A stretch of 64,000 bases of DNA, from assembly GCA_032718475.1 (NCBI GenBank), contig JAUCBJ010007246.1, positions 1 through 64,000 on the forward strand, written 5' to 3'. A model generated the notes under the pieces. That model did no database searches, was not told the origin of the DNA, and saw only the letters and a program-made list of their open reading frames with translations. Of the stretch, positions 22,225 through 33,515 are shown piece after piece. The position numbers and the translations under genes are program-made. This stretch comes from Nemertoderma westbladi (Eukaryota; Xenacoelomorpha; Nemertodermatida; Nemertodermatidae). Each line of letters begins with the position of its first letter. Positions within the stretch are counted from its first letter, which is position 1.

Positions 22225-23163
22225 TCTATCCCTCTGTATAAATCTTTGAATATTCTTCCGCTTGATAAAATTTTCTGTTTTCAACTCTATCAGACGACAT
22301 CATTCGAGATAGCTTGGGACACCAATAAATTAAATCCACTACAGCATTTATTTTTAAAATCTTCGGAAACTCACAACTATAGAACCTGATCGGACATTCT
22401 AAATAAATTCACAATTCCATTGACACGTCTGGATGTCGCCACCGTTCGTTCAATCAGTGATCTTGAACCCAGTATATGGAACGATCTCCCCCATCACTAC
22501 TACTACTAGGATCGGCATGCTGCTTTGCAGCTGCATTTTTTAGAATGCTGTGCCGGCTTGTCGACAAAATTGCGCCGCCACAACTCCCTATCACCCATGA
22601 CAATTGCTAGATCATCCGCATCTTCAAGGCCAGTGTCCTTTAAGATGCGTCTCAAGAAAGTCATGGGCTGTCCACCATGCTTATTCACTCCATGAGGCTG
22701 CCAAAGTACAAGATTATGCACTGGCTGGTCCTCACGGCGGAAGCAATCCCCCATCAACTGTTAACTTTAAAATCGAAAATACTTTCAAAAACCATCTAAA
22801 AAATATATCTTAAATAATCTGTCTGTTATAAACCATTGAAATTTGTCCGTGTTGGAATCGCCCTTTAATTATATTGTATATTTATATTTGTTAATTAATC
22901 TTTATTTTATCTAATAAAATACGTAGTAGATAAATGCATATTGTTTGTTCATTATTATTTTTTCCCCTCATTTCGTAATTGTTAATACTTCTTTCTAACT
23001 CTTTTGTTTGGCCGATGACCTCGACTAGCTTATCTATTGTCGTAGGCTACTCCCAATTCTTGCACCATATTATTAATTTTATACTGTATCAGTAAAAATT
23101 ACTGTGATAATCTTTGGTACTTTATTTCGAAATGATATTGTGAAAATAAATAAAGAATGATAT
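22225..23163 (+). pseudogene. CR1/L2-like LINE C-terminal relic
   Basis: In pieces the plus strand reads LPSLYKSLNILPLDKIF, then SETHNYRT, KFTIPLTRLDVATVRS and PSIWNDLP. These are hallmarks of the region after the RT domain in CR1/L2-type LINEs (RTRS..., PRTRL..., IWNSLP...FK). The frame resumes after the insertion at 22497-22746. The 3' end near 23140-23163 is AT-rich with AAATAAATAAAGAATGATA. Stops and substitutions show it is old. Confidence 0.65.
22487..22756 (-). mobile_element. TAG-tailed LINE 3' end inserted in the CR1-like relic
   Basis: A 250-bp 3' fragment (22497-22746) of the 7444 family. It encodes, on minus, CFRREDQPVHNLVLW through LWRRNFVDKPAQHS and then the short 3' UTR with TAG tail. 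It is flanked by the 10-bp duplication TCCCCCATCA at 22487-22496 and 22747-22756, which proves a discrete insertion event into a frame that read through before. Confidence 0.9.
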
Positions 23164-23644
23164 TCTCATAAACTCACACTACCCCTTTGTACACCCAGCT
23201 AATAAAAATTTACTTTAAGTATTAATAGATATTTAAAGTAGAATTGTGATAAAATTCGTATTTATATGCTGAAATGAAATTCATGAAGTATATAATATAT
23301 CTTAGAACAACGCCAAAATTTTTAAGTTCATATTGATATTGTATACATCAACAAACAAACAAACATTTCGGAGCAAACGAGCACCATTATCAGTGTATAG
23401 GTCTATAGGATGCCAAAAATGTAGTACCGGTAGCGGTTTACTGATATAAATATACAAGCTATGTAGTGAAGGCACAATGAACAAATTGCAGTATTACACG
23501 TATAAACAACAAACTACAGTACAACAGTAAAGTAGGCCAAGCACAAGAAGATAACAAAACGACAAGAAAACGTACAGTATGTAATAAGAAAATAGCGGTA
23601 ATATGACCAAAAAAAGAAAAAAATTAGGACAAAAAAGAAACGTA
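23164..23644. other. Gene-free AT-rich stretch
   Basis: Nothing recognised on either strand. Confidence 0.5.
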
Positions 23645-24040
23645 ATTAGAACAACTTCAAAGGAATGGAGTGTTGGTGAGTGTTAAGTGTCGGTTTTAAT
23701 TTTCTTACAAGAGATTCTTTAATGATGAGGTCTGATTTATTACGTGCATTACAAATAACCCGAAAATTATTTGTTGAGACTTGGTGGTCTTCCGAATTCG
23801 AATGGTCGAATATTGCAGCAATGAATATTGCATCTTAGGGAGGTTAAACTTTGAGGTATGGTACGAGAACCCGGTATGTTCCGAGATACGAATCGCAAGG
23901 TGACGGGTGGTTTCTCCTACATAGGTAGCATGGTAAATTGAGGTAAAACAGGTAAATTGATATACCACCTGTAATCGTAACTCTAGGCAGGATGCTGATG
24001 TTTCTAATTTCAGCGGATTGGCCATATCTTAATTTGTTTT
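23645..24040 (-). pseudogene. PLE GIY-YIG endonuclease relic
   Basis: The minus strand reads VVYQFTC, then ATYVGETTRHLAIRISEHTG, the start of a GIY-YIG nuclease (YxFxC then YVGET, followed by the conserved R and EH). After a frame change it reads AICNARNKSDLIIKESL then KLKPTLNTHQHSIPL, the typical end of the PLE C-terminal domain (LxIKESLxIxKLKPxLN). The nuclease normally nicks target DNA for retrotransposition. No RT is found upstream. It is a different PLE family from the copy at 54011. Confidence 0.75.
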
Positions 24041-25413
24041 AAAGATATAGTAAATTCAAAAATATACCAAAAGCCAATTGTTAATTTTCTTTTTTTTCAA
24101 AAAAATAACTGATATTGGCTAAAAACCGGATATTTATTGTTTCAAATTGTCTCAAGTACCTCATAATGAAATAGACAAGCCTAGGAAAATGGCGCCAAAT
24201 TTAAACAGGGGTACAACAATGCGGTTTTAGGGCCCTCCACGTATTCTGTGTGCCTGTACTGTGTACCTGTACTACAGTAATTTCGGATATTATTGTCATC
24301 TAGTCCCGAAGGCCGAAGGGCCGCTAATGGCAATAATGTCCTGAAACCGATTATTACCTAAAAGTATCGAAATTTATAACGAACCTGTCTTTAGGCTGGG
24401 TAGTTCTTGTCAAGAGTTGAGCCGTTCAAAAACACGATGTGGTTGTGTGTGTGTGTGTGTAACTAAACCATCCAATATCTCAAAAACTCAAGTAGGTACG
24501 TAACAATTTTTAACGCGACTATTTATCAATTAGTATCTAGTTGTTGAATAAAAAGGTTGGGAATGATTCGATGTGCGATATTCGAAATATAAGCATATTA
24601 TCAACATTATGGAACGCGAAATTAAATACCGACAACTACACTTTTACAGCTGAACAGCATTTCAATACTTATTGTCAATTGGAGTTACGTACATTAATTA
24701 TATCGTTAATTATTGTTCTATCTCTATTCAGTCAGTTAGTGTAATGTCAAGCAGTACATCATTTATATATCATATGTATCTATATGGCCTATTGTCATCG
24801 TTATAATAATGCCATCAACCCAGGCTAAGCTCAATTATAATGTGAAGGCTTAGTAGGTTTTGTATATCTGGGACGTTTATAACAGCTGTCGATTAAACTA
24901 ACAAAACCAGAAAACTGAACCCAGGGTGCCAGCCGGGTACCAACAGCTGTTGGGTAGACTTAATGGAAGATTTCACAAACTTTCATAGAAGGCTTGTACA
25001 TTATATTGGTTGCTCCGATGTTTGTATATTAGGCTAACTGAGAATGTATTAGGTATAAATAATTAGTATTCTTTATTTTATTTATCTAATACAGAAAAAC
25101 CCCTCCGCAGAATAAACTGCTCTTTTGGGCTGTTTCCCAGGTTGTGGGTATGGATAACATTTCACACATCGCAGTAATTGCGATTATGATTTGTTTGCCT
25201 CGGCGAATGTGTATTACATTCGATGGGAGGCAGTTTTTTGGTTGATGCAAGTCATTATTGGTTTGCATCCTCCAATCCCATCTGTTTCTTGGAGTTTGAT
25301 TAAGACAGGTTCGTTTAAAGCCATCTTGATGGCGTTCTAGTGGAACAAATTATGATTGTATTGTGCCAGTCTGTGCAGTCTATGAAAAATAGTGTACCGG
25401 TCTATATCTAACA
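24041..25413. other. Gene-free stretch
   Basis: AT-rich, with a short TG run (about 24440-24461). No element or gene recognised. Confidence 0.5.
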
Positions 25414-26641
25414 ATGTCTTTTACTGGTTTTATTGGTAGGCCTAATGATGTGAGTGATGGGGAGATGGGGAATAACCATCAGTTTAGTTCTGAGGAAGAT
25501 ACATTTACGGGTGACATAAATTCGACAGTTGGTCCACCAAATCCAAAGAAAAAACCCAGCATAAAAATAAAAATAAACGAATCAGATGATTGTCCCAGGT
25601 TGAATAGAAAAGTGGCCCGTCTACGAGGTCGTGGTTATACAACAAATGGAAAGTTTCGAAAGCCAAAAGAGATGAGACTGATACCATGCAAAGGTTGTGC
25701 TCGTAAGTGCAGTGAAAATTGGACACCGGAGGAGCGATGTGAGCAATTTTTACAACAATTTCAGAAGTCGCGAAGAGCAACATGCTTACCTTTGCACCTT
25801 AATGTAAAAAAAAAAGAAGTTGAGAGGAGACGAGAGGTTGATATGGACGATGGTAAGAAAAGAAATCGTAAGGATGTATCAGTGGAGTGGTATTTGTACA
25901 AGGATGGCGATAAAATTCCTGTGTGTAGACAGTTTGTGAATGTACATTGGATGTTGGTGAACAAGTCCTGAAAGGAATTCATAGCGAATCTTCCCACAAT
26001 GAGTTTGCACTATTGTTGAAGGGATTCTAAACGTAAATACCTACCAACGTCGTTTGAGAGTGAAAAGAACTTGCATCGGATCTATATAGGCAAAGTTTCA
26101 AATCCAGTGAGTTGGTCAGTTGGGGTTCCATGCTCCAAAAAAGGACAAGTGCCAGTTGTGTGTCCAGAACCAAAGAAACGACCTGGGACTTAATTTGGAA
26201 GAATACACTAATCACACTAGTGAAATAAATACGATATCTACGGCATTCAGGCTGCACAGGAAAGAATTAAAGAAAACTACCGGTGTTGTAGTTTTGATCT
26301 ACAAAAGGTCCTAAATACACCACATTCAAACTCCATCCTCGTCGGGTTCTTTAGGTGGTTCGCTTTTTACAATGAGAGTCTTTTTGAGAGTGGCACGAAA
26401 AAGGGATTTTGCTTCATTTGGGGCGAAAACACTGCTAAGAGGGGCTCTACAGAGGTGTCTTCTGTTCTTTATAAGTATTTGGAGAACTTGAGTTAGCAAT
26501 GCCCTGAAGTTACAAAGGTCCATATTTTCTGTGATAGCTGTCCTGGTCAGAACAAAAATAAAATTGTTATTGCCTCTCTCCACCAAGCATTTCTTCGAGT
26601 CCCGACTGTTCGACGAATACGAGTCCATGGTGCCATGACTC
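25414..26641 (+). pseudogene. Decayed transposase-like gene (animal TE-derived family)
   Basis: An intact first segment (25414-25971, 185 codons) has an acidic N-terminus, a lysine/arginine-rich stretch, a cysteine cluster CKGCARKCSENWTPEER (residues about 92-108), and KEVERR followed by SVEWYLYKDGDKIPVCR. After frameshifts the plus strand continues with CQLCVQNQ, LEEYTNH, GFCFIWGENTAKRGSTEV and IFCDSCPGQNKNKIV. The order (cysteine cluster, Y-rich segment, CxxC, W-E/D-x-T-A-x-R-G-S, D-S-C-x-G-Q-N-K-N) matches a widespread animal protein family usually thought to be transposon-derived. I cannot name its superfamily with certainty. No terminal repeats were found. Confidence 0.55.
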
Positions 26642-26899
26642 TGTAGAGATTATGTTTTGAACGAAACTGATGAGGACGATTGAACTGTATGGATAATTTT
26701 GATTGGATAGATGGTGTCTTGAGATTGTACTGTTATAGTGTAAACTGTTTTGATTATTAAAATGATGCTAAAATGCATTTTTGGGATATTTTGAAAAATA
26801 TTTACTTTTGTTTACTGCATTTGGGGTATGTTGAAAAATAATACTTATATTAACTCTCTTGTAAATGTAATGTTCAAAATGTCCCAGTTACCCTAGACT
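26642..26899. other. Short gene-free gap
   Basis: AT-rich sequence between the transposase-like relic and the LINE insertion. Nothing recognised. Confidence 0.4.
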
Positions 26900-28081
26900 T
26901 TAATCGCAGAGACTATATAACATTAGAGTTGTCTCATTGGTTCCCCCAAGCTTGAAACTAGAACAAAGCCACCTCTGCTTTGCAGGACATTGCATTCGTC
27001 GTATACGTCGTCAGTATACGATGGTTCGACAACATTTGTGTCTACTGTTGATGGTGACACAGAACCATTTGAAGTGTTATGGGGCGTCCTCCAGGGAGAC
27101 ACACTTGCACCATTCTTGTTCATAATTGTGGTTGACTATGTTCTACGCATGTCCTTAGATCATCATAATGATGATGGGGTGATGATAACTCCACCTACTG
27201 GCTCCAGAAGTCGAGGAAATACTGCCAAGTACCTAACTGATCTAGACTTTGCTGATGACTTAGGAGTACTCTCAGAATCACTAGAGGGAGCCCAACGGCT
27301 CCTCAGCTCATTAGAACATGCTGCTTCTAGTGTTGGTCTTTTTATTAACTCCAGAAAGACCAAAATTTTGACAGTTAACTTTGAAAGTTCTCAGCAAGTC
27401 TCTGATCGGATTAGCATAAGCTCAAAGGATGGTATGCTTGAGCATGTGGACGATTTATGTTACCTGGGATCATGGATCCGGAAGTCAGGTGAGGACCTTC
27501 GAATACGTAAGGGAAAGGCATGGGCAGCCTTGAATAGGCTTTCCAGGATTTGGAAGTCACCGAGAATTAATCGGAAACTTAAGGTCCGATTATTTCGAGC
27601 AGCAGTAGTTCCAGTACTCCTCTATGGGAGTCCATGCTGGGCTCTAACTGCTGAGGACACCAAATCTCTGGATGGCACATTCACAAGAATGCTACGCCGG
27701 GTTCATTGTGTCAAGTGCAATGCACACATCTCCAACCAGACACTATATAACATTGGAGGTGTCTCATTGGTTCCCCCAAGCTTGACACTAGAACAAAATC
27801 GCCTCCGCTTTGCAGGACATTGCTTTCGCCGTGAGGACCAGCCAGTGCATAATCTTGTACTTTGGCAGCCTCATGGAGTGAATAAGCATGGTGGACAGCC
27901 CATGACTTTCTTGAGACGCATCTTAAAGGACACTGGCCTTGAAGATGCGGATGATCTAGCACATGTCATAGGTGATAGGGAGTTGTGGCAGCGCATCTTT
28001 GTGGACAAGCGGCACAGCATTCTTGAAAATGCAGCTGCAATGCAGCATGCCGATCCCAGTAGTAGTAGTAGTTAATCGCAG
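26900..28081 (+). mobile_element. Chimeric TAG-tailed LINE insertion
   Basis: Flanked by the 10-bp duplication TTAATCGCAG (26900-26909, 28072-28081). The inserted 1162 bp are out of order. First comes a ~95-bp piece from near the 3' end of the LINE coding region (26910 to ~27004; SLVPPSLKLEQ then FAGHCIRR). It joins directly to RT sequence starting SVYDGSTTF and running to the normal 3' end with an AGT tail. The first piece differs from the matching segment downstream in the same insertion. Both lie inside one target duplication, so the chimera formed before or during integration. Confidence 0.85.
26990..28075 (+). pseudogene. LINE RT C-terminal half with frame change near the end
   Basis: A 361-codon frame with RT motif B (GVLQGDTLAP), motif C (DFADD), motif E (CYLGSW) and the C-terminal region VPVLLYGSPCWALTAEDTK, GHCFRREDQPVHN, WQPHGVNKHGG, FLRRILKDTG. 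Motif A and everything upstream are missing. Other copies end VDKPAQHS then TAA. Here one C is lost (AAGCGGCAC for AAGCCGGCAC), so the frame runs through the 3' UTR and the AGT tail as serines and stops in the target duplication. It cannot be active. Confidence 0.85.
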
Positions 28082-28983
28082 TGTTATATTAAAAAAAAGC
28101 ACCCTGCAGTGGAAAAAGCACGATTTTTTAAGTGATAGAATAGATAGAAAAAAATAGAAATTCTGTACGCCCTTCGTCAGAATAAGAATATAAAAAAAAT
28201 CTCTCCTGAACAATTTGTCATTTGGTATATTATTACTTGAAGCATAAGTTTGTGTTGCTATTTTGTAAAATTTACTCATAGTATGAGGTTTTTAAATTAA
28301 ATTTATTTTTTGAATATTAATTTAATCACAATTTTACTTTGAAAATTTATTTAAAAATGATAGGGTAAACTGATACTCAAAATTATTATAAGCTACCCAC
28401 GACATTTAATCCATATATATTCCATATTTTCTATGGCAACTCGTTTGAATCTGACCACACCAATTTAGGCTTTACTTAGCATTGTTAAATCATAGAAATT
28501 TTACAATGTGCTGGATATTCAACATATGCTACGTTTTATGATGTACTTGCTATACAGCTTTATGTTACCTTTGTTTTATGAAGTGTTTGATATTCTGCGT
28601 ATATTACTTTTGTTTTGTGATCTACTCGATTTCGAAGAGTTCCCATATGTATGACAAATATACCATTGAGAAAAGAAAACAGATACCAATAATATTGTCA
28701 TAATATTATCTTTCTAAATCAGATAGAATGCAACCATTAATTGTGTAACAACTGGTACCAGTCAGTCAATATGTATATAATATAAATTAAGAGTAATTTA
28801 ATTGAGAAAAAAAAACAACTATCCCAGTCATTTGCATTTACTCAATTTCCTTCAGTTATTTATATGATCTATGGTGTATATTATAACCACAAAAGCTTCA
28901 ATGTACATTCCTATTGTAATGACTGCGCAGTAGTTCCATAATTATAATCGATACTACAAAAAAGAAATACCAGAAGGAGTTGT
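28082..28983. other. Gene-free AT-rich stretch
   Basis: Nothing recognised on either strand. Confidence 0.5.
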
Positions 28984-29275
28984 GGTGGAGTTATACTACT
29001 AGGATCGGCATGCTGCATTGCAGCTGCATTTTTAAGAATGCTGTGCCGGCTTATCGACAAAATTGCACCGCCACAACTCCTTACCACCCATGACATTTGC
29101 TAGATCATCCGCATCTTAAAGGCCAGTGTCCTTTAAGATGCGTCTCAAGAAAGTCATGGGCTGTCCACCATGCTTATTCACACCATGAGGCTGCCAAAGT
29201 ACAGGATTATGCACTGGCTGGTCCTCACGGCGAAAGCAATGTCCTGCAAAGGACATGCAAAGGGTGGAGTTATAC
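28984..29275 (-). mobile_element. TAG-tailed LINE 3' end, short insertion
   Basis: Flanked by the 13-bp duplication GGTGGAGTTATAC (28984-28996, 29263-29275). The insert is a ~250-bp LINE 3' end, minus orientation, ending upstream at GACATTGC/CTTTGC with about ten filler bases (GACATGCAAA) at the 5' junction. The 5' breakpoint is within about 20 bp of that of the copy at 22497. Confidence 0.9.
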
Positions 29276-30639
29276 AAACCTATAACCACTAACCTACCTA
29301 CTAACCTAAACTCAGTTTTCTTTCTGCTTTATTCATAATTATGAAATACCAAAGGTTGAGAGTTAAAGGTACTCACAATCACTTATTCAGCGGTAATAGA
29401 GCAAACACAATTATCTTGACATTAATGAGCTTTAACTGTTCGTATTGAACTTGTTAGCAAATTTTTTGCATCGGTGCGTTATTGAACGTTTAGCTCGTTT
29501 AGCTTGTAGAACCCACAGCTGCATTGCAAATCAAACACATTCACCATCGATTTCTCACAAACCAAACCTTGACCAATATTTACCATTCTATTAGAGTTTC
29601 TTTTCCAGGGAAAGAATAAAATTCCTTAGTCTGCCATCAACATATGTAACATTATATTAATTGACTAATATTAGTATTTCACTCACCCAAATTTAGAATT
29701 TATGCAGTTTTTATTATTTATTATTATATTTTTAATGTAGACATTAATTTCAATATAATAATCATGCCCATAAATCTTAAGTAAATTAATACTTGAATGT
29801 AAAAGTACAAAACCAAGATCACCCCAAGAACAAAGCCAAGACCACTCCTCCACCATGTAAAAAACCAAGTAAATACCAGTAAAAACCAGTAAATAAATTA
29901 TAGTCCTAAGAAAAATAAATATTATTGTAAAGAGTACTAAGAGTAGATTTAGAATTAGATGGAGTTTAGGTGACTGAAGGACAAAAATATAGCACTGATA
30001 CAAATATATATGTAACCAGAAAAGACAATTCCACAAGAGATGCAAGTAGAAGTATAGCTAATTAGATGAGTAGACAAACAGCACATTATTTGATTGGACA
30101 AATAGACGAATACGACACAGATTGACAAATAAATGTTTGGACAGCTAGACGATACTATACGATACCCGGGTATATGAACCATTACAAATATTATATACCT
30201 ACATTATAATACACATAAAATAATATGGGACATTTAGATCAATTGATCCTTGTGTATCAACCTTCAACCGTTTCATTTACTGCTAATTAACCCCCTCCCT
30301 CCCTGTATCATTCTTATTACTTGTGTGGTCATACTAGCGATAACGTTAAGCTTGGTTCTTGCAGTAATTAGAGTTCATATTAGACCCATTCGAACAGTAT
30401 GTACGAATTTTTCAATGATAAACGGCTTTGATTTCCAAATGGAATCAAATGGGTGACCAGGTTGAAATACTGCTATTGTCTACCGTAGTCTGCCAATTCA
30501 ATATACCAGAATATAATAACAGCCCACAAGGAATTAGCCAAGAGGCATAATCCCCAGAAACCCAAACGAAAACAGTCGGTGTCATGGTAAAACTCTGAGG
30601 TTACTTGTAAGAGAGAAGATCTTAAGATAGCATACAAAG
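29276..30639. other. Gene-free AT-rich stretch
   Basis: Nothing recognised. Minus-strand open frames near 29683-30182 are rich in L, I, F and Y, as expected of AT-rich non-coding DNA. Confidence 0.5.
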
Positions 30640-31508
30640 TTAAAACCGAACAACCAACAACCGAAAACATTAACAAGGTTGAGAAAGCGAAGAATGATCT
30701 TAAATTGGCCTACAACATCAGCCAGGAAAAGTACATACAGGATAAAATTGAAGAAATTACATCTGCTCACATACAGCAACAATCAAGACTTACCTGGCAA
30801 ACTGTAAATTAGGTATCTGGTAGGAAAAGTTGTGTTAAGGGGCCCCTAAAAGCTGATAGTCCTGAAGAATGTGTTGGGAAAGGGAAAGATCACTTCAGTA
30901 ACTTGCTTGGGCAGTGACCAAACATCGAGGTCAGCCCTGCAAGGAAAATATATGACAAGACACTTCCTATAGAAACAGGGGACTTCACACCTGCCAAACT
31001 CTAAAAGAAGCATTAAAAGTATGTCTAAACATAAAGAGAATGGATTAGATAAAATCCCAGCGGAGGTATGGAAAACCGGAGTGCTAAACAGACCATTATT
31101 GGATGGATGCTTTCCTTGCAAACCGGATGCTGAAGGGGAAAAGCCACCACCAATTTGAACTAAAAGTCAACTAAAGCTTTTCCCTAAGAAAGGAGACTTC
31201 GGTATACCAACAAACTATTCCGGGTTCTGTCTGCTTGTGGTAGCTGCCAACATATACAACAAAATCATGATATAAAGAATTAGGCTTCACATAGAGAAAC
31301 TGCTGTGTAAGAGCCAAAACAGATTTCGACCAAATAGATCAACAATAGCTAAGATAATTGCACTAATTCCCTCTGGATGAGGGAATTAAAACAAAGAATC
31401 TCCCCACAGACATAACATTTGTAGACTTCAAGAAAGTATTCGACTCCATCCATAGAGGTAAAATGCTGGAAATCCGAAAAGCTTATGGAATACCAGAAGT
31501 AATTGTTT
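30640..31508 (+). pseudogene. LINE RT relic, second RTE-like family
   Basis: Across several frames the plus strand reads KVEKAKNDLKLAYNISQEKY, RLTWQTVN, GRKSCVKGPLKADSPEE, HFSNLLG, IPAEVWKT, NYSGFCLLVVAANIYNK, NQNRFRPNRSTIAKI and finally TFVDFKKVFDSIHRGKM (motif A with catalytic D). It ends shortly after motif A. Many stops and frameshifts mark it as old. The linker and finger motifs resemble RTE-type LINEs but are distinct from the 7444 family. Confidence 0.7.
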
Positions 31509-32448
31509 GTTCATTTTATGTCCATTATGATTAATCACAATTGTATTAATTTATTTTTATACCCCTGTAGGGATGTAAACGCTACGACGACAACCTACAG
31601 CCGACAAGTGGGTGTGGTCACTCGTAAAAAAATATTAATAAATACATACCATTATAAGCAAAGTCAAACAAGTAAACACTAAAGCAAGTCAACTCACTAT
31701 TTAACCCTTACAGAAACTCAGGTCCCTATAGTGTAGCTTCGGTATCATACATCATAATCCTGTCGCAAGTAAAGGGTTGCAATATTACACCATTTAAGCC
31801 TATAGAAATTAATTACGTAAAAGAATAATCCTTTGCTTTTCAGATTTCCATTTTTGTAATGTAATTCATGGTAATAATGGATTGGTGACTATGGCAATAT
31901 GAAAGTTCATGAAATCTTGATTTTATCATACATTATGATTATCTGAATTCTAATGATGTATCCAGTGACCTAACATTGATCTATGAATGAATAGTGATAA
32001 TGAACTGAACGTGATTACTCTCTTATTAGTAGGGACTGTCTAGACAGTGGTGCAGCATACCACTTTGTTAGATCAATAGTCAATATGCTAAGCTTTGTTG
32101 TCCATTCCAGTGTAGCATCTGGTTCTGTATGTATGTATATGCATATGGTGCTATAATTGGGAGATAGGAATGGTCGCTACTGCTCTAATCTCATATTATT
32201 CAAGGACATCAATCAGGATGGATTGTGTAGTGTATGTATAATTGAAGGCAGACATCTTCACCCCCAAATTCCCAATGGACAGCCATGTTACTCTTAAACA
32301 TGAGGGATTTCCTGTAACATACGAAAATAATAACCACCCTACCACCATGATGTGGTCAGTTTATTATTGGTGTTCTTGGCGACTTAGTGGTTTCATATGA
32401 TAATAATTTACGTTGGGCACCGCTTCTTAAATTCAACAATGGTGTTCA
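31509..32448. other. Gene-free stretch, probable SINE tail at its right end
   Basis: Mostly unrecognised. The last ~50 bp (32400-32448), read on minus, would continue the tRNA-like head at 33454-33515 across the intervening inverted-repeat element. Confidence 0.35.
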
Positions 32449-33453
32449 GGTGGGAACGGCGCAGTTGCGATACGGCTACTGTCGCACTACGGAAAGTCGT
32501 GTTACGGCTAATCTATTGTCTTGGTTTTACATAGGGAATCATTATCAATAGTAATCTATGGTGTTTTTTATGTACAGATGAGGTCCGAAAAATGTAATGT
32601 AAAAGTGTTCAACAGTATGAGAGGAGAGTATCCATGGTGCGGGGGGGGGGGGGGGGGGGGTGGGGCTTGGGTGGATTTTACCATCTTTCCTATGTGCTTG
32701 AGTTCTTTGACAACAACAATATTTAGTGGGATCGGACCCACGACATATTCTTTCGCATTCCTTCGTGCTAACCTACAAGTAACAATGTCATTAGTTAGTT
32801 CTTGCTAAGTAGAATATTTTATTCTTAATAAAATTTTTATGGCACAATTATTGACCCGTTGCTCGCAACCAGGAAGCTTCTTTTTTTCAAATTCTTTGAT
32901 AAATTCAATGTATTTTCTTTTCGGTTTTCTTCCCCTTTTTAATCAATTCCTTTCGGAGTTCCCGTCGCAACTGCATAGCTACCGGTTCGTCTTGACAAAA
33001 AATGCTGGACATTTGGGTTGGAGGTGATCACATCATTTTTAACAATAATCTGAGGTACCGAAATTGTAAATTGCTTTTCAAATTATTGTCAGTTTAGTCA
33101 GTATTGTTATTATATATAATGCAGTTGGGGGGGGGGGGGGGGGGGGGGGGGGTGCTGGACATAATCCGCACATGGGCTGAACATAATCCGTACTAGTGCA
33201 TGAGACTGTAACTAAGGATATACCGGTGCCACATAGAATACAATATATTGAATGTGAGGATGTCGAATAACAGGAAAGGGCCTCATCTATACGTAAACAC
33301 CATAGAATAATATTGATAATGATTCCCTATGTAAAACCAAGACAAATATTAGCCGTATCGCGACAATTAGCCGTAGCGCGACTTTGAAAGTCGCGTTACA
33401 GCTACTCTGAGATTTAGCCGTAACGCAACGACACCGGTGGTGTGGTGGGAACG
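32449..33453. mobile_element. Long-TIR DNA element (985 bp) with 9-10-bp target duplication
   Basis: Flanked by GGTGGGAACG (32449-32458, 33444-33453). The arms (about 32462-32600 and 33275-33440) are inverted copies sharing GTTGCG(A/T)TACGGCTA repeats and TTGTCTTGGTTTTACATAGG, with tracking up to GGTGTTT. The interior is unrelated to any coding sequence and holds G runs at 32641-32660 and 33127-33152. Arms of ~140 bp with a 9-10-bp duplication would suit a Mutator-like non-autonomous element, but the right terminus has ~10 extra bases, so family assignment is open. Confidence 0.7.
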
Positions 33454-33515
33454 ATCTGGTGAGCTCAAGGTTGGAAGTCTGATGCTCTAACCATTCCGCT
33501 AGCGGCTCAGGTAAA
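33454..33515 (-). mobile_element. tRNA-like SINE head, split by the long-TIR element
   Basis: The minus strand reads CCGCTAGCGGAATGGTTAG, which fits an internal RNA polymerase III A box (TAGCGGAATGG). It continues GACTTCCAACC (anticodon-like TCC) and a degenerate B box ending GTTCCCACC. The rest of the putative SINE would lie at 32400-32448, on the far side of the inserted element. Confidence 0.45.

Noticed and set aside
24440-24461. TG microsatellite as a regulatory Z-DNA element
   Set aside because: Short simple repeat with no gene or promoter nearby.
27990-28075. LINE family whose protein has no stop before its serine-coding AGT tail
   Set aside because: Other copies (46965, 22506) show the normal end VDKPAQHS, with TAA at 46965. 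The read-through at 28075 is due to one missing C.
30250-31121. Minus-strand hydrophobic open frames (29683-31121) as membrane proteins
   Set aside because: Composition is that of AT-rich non-coding DNA, and part overlaps the plus-strand LINE relic.
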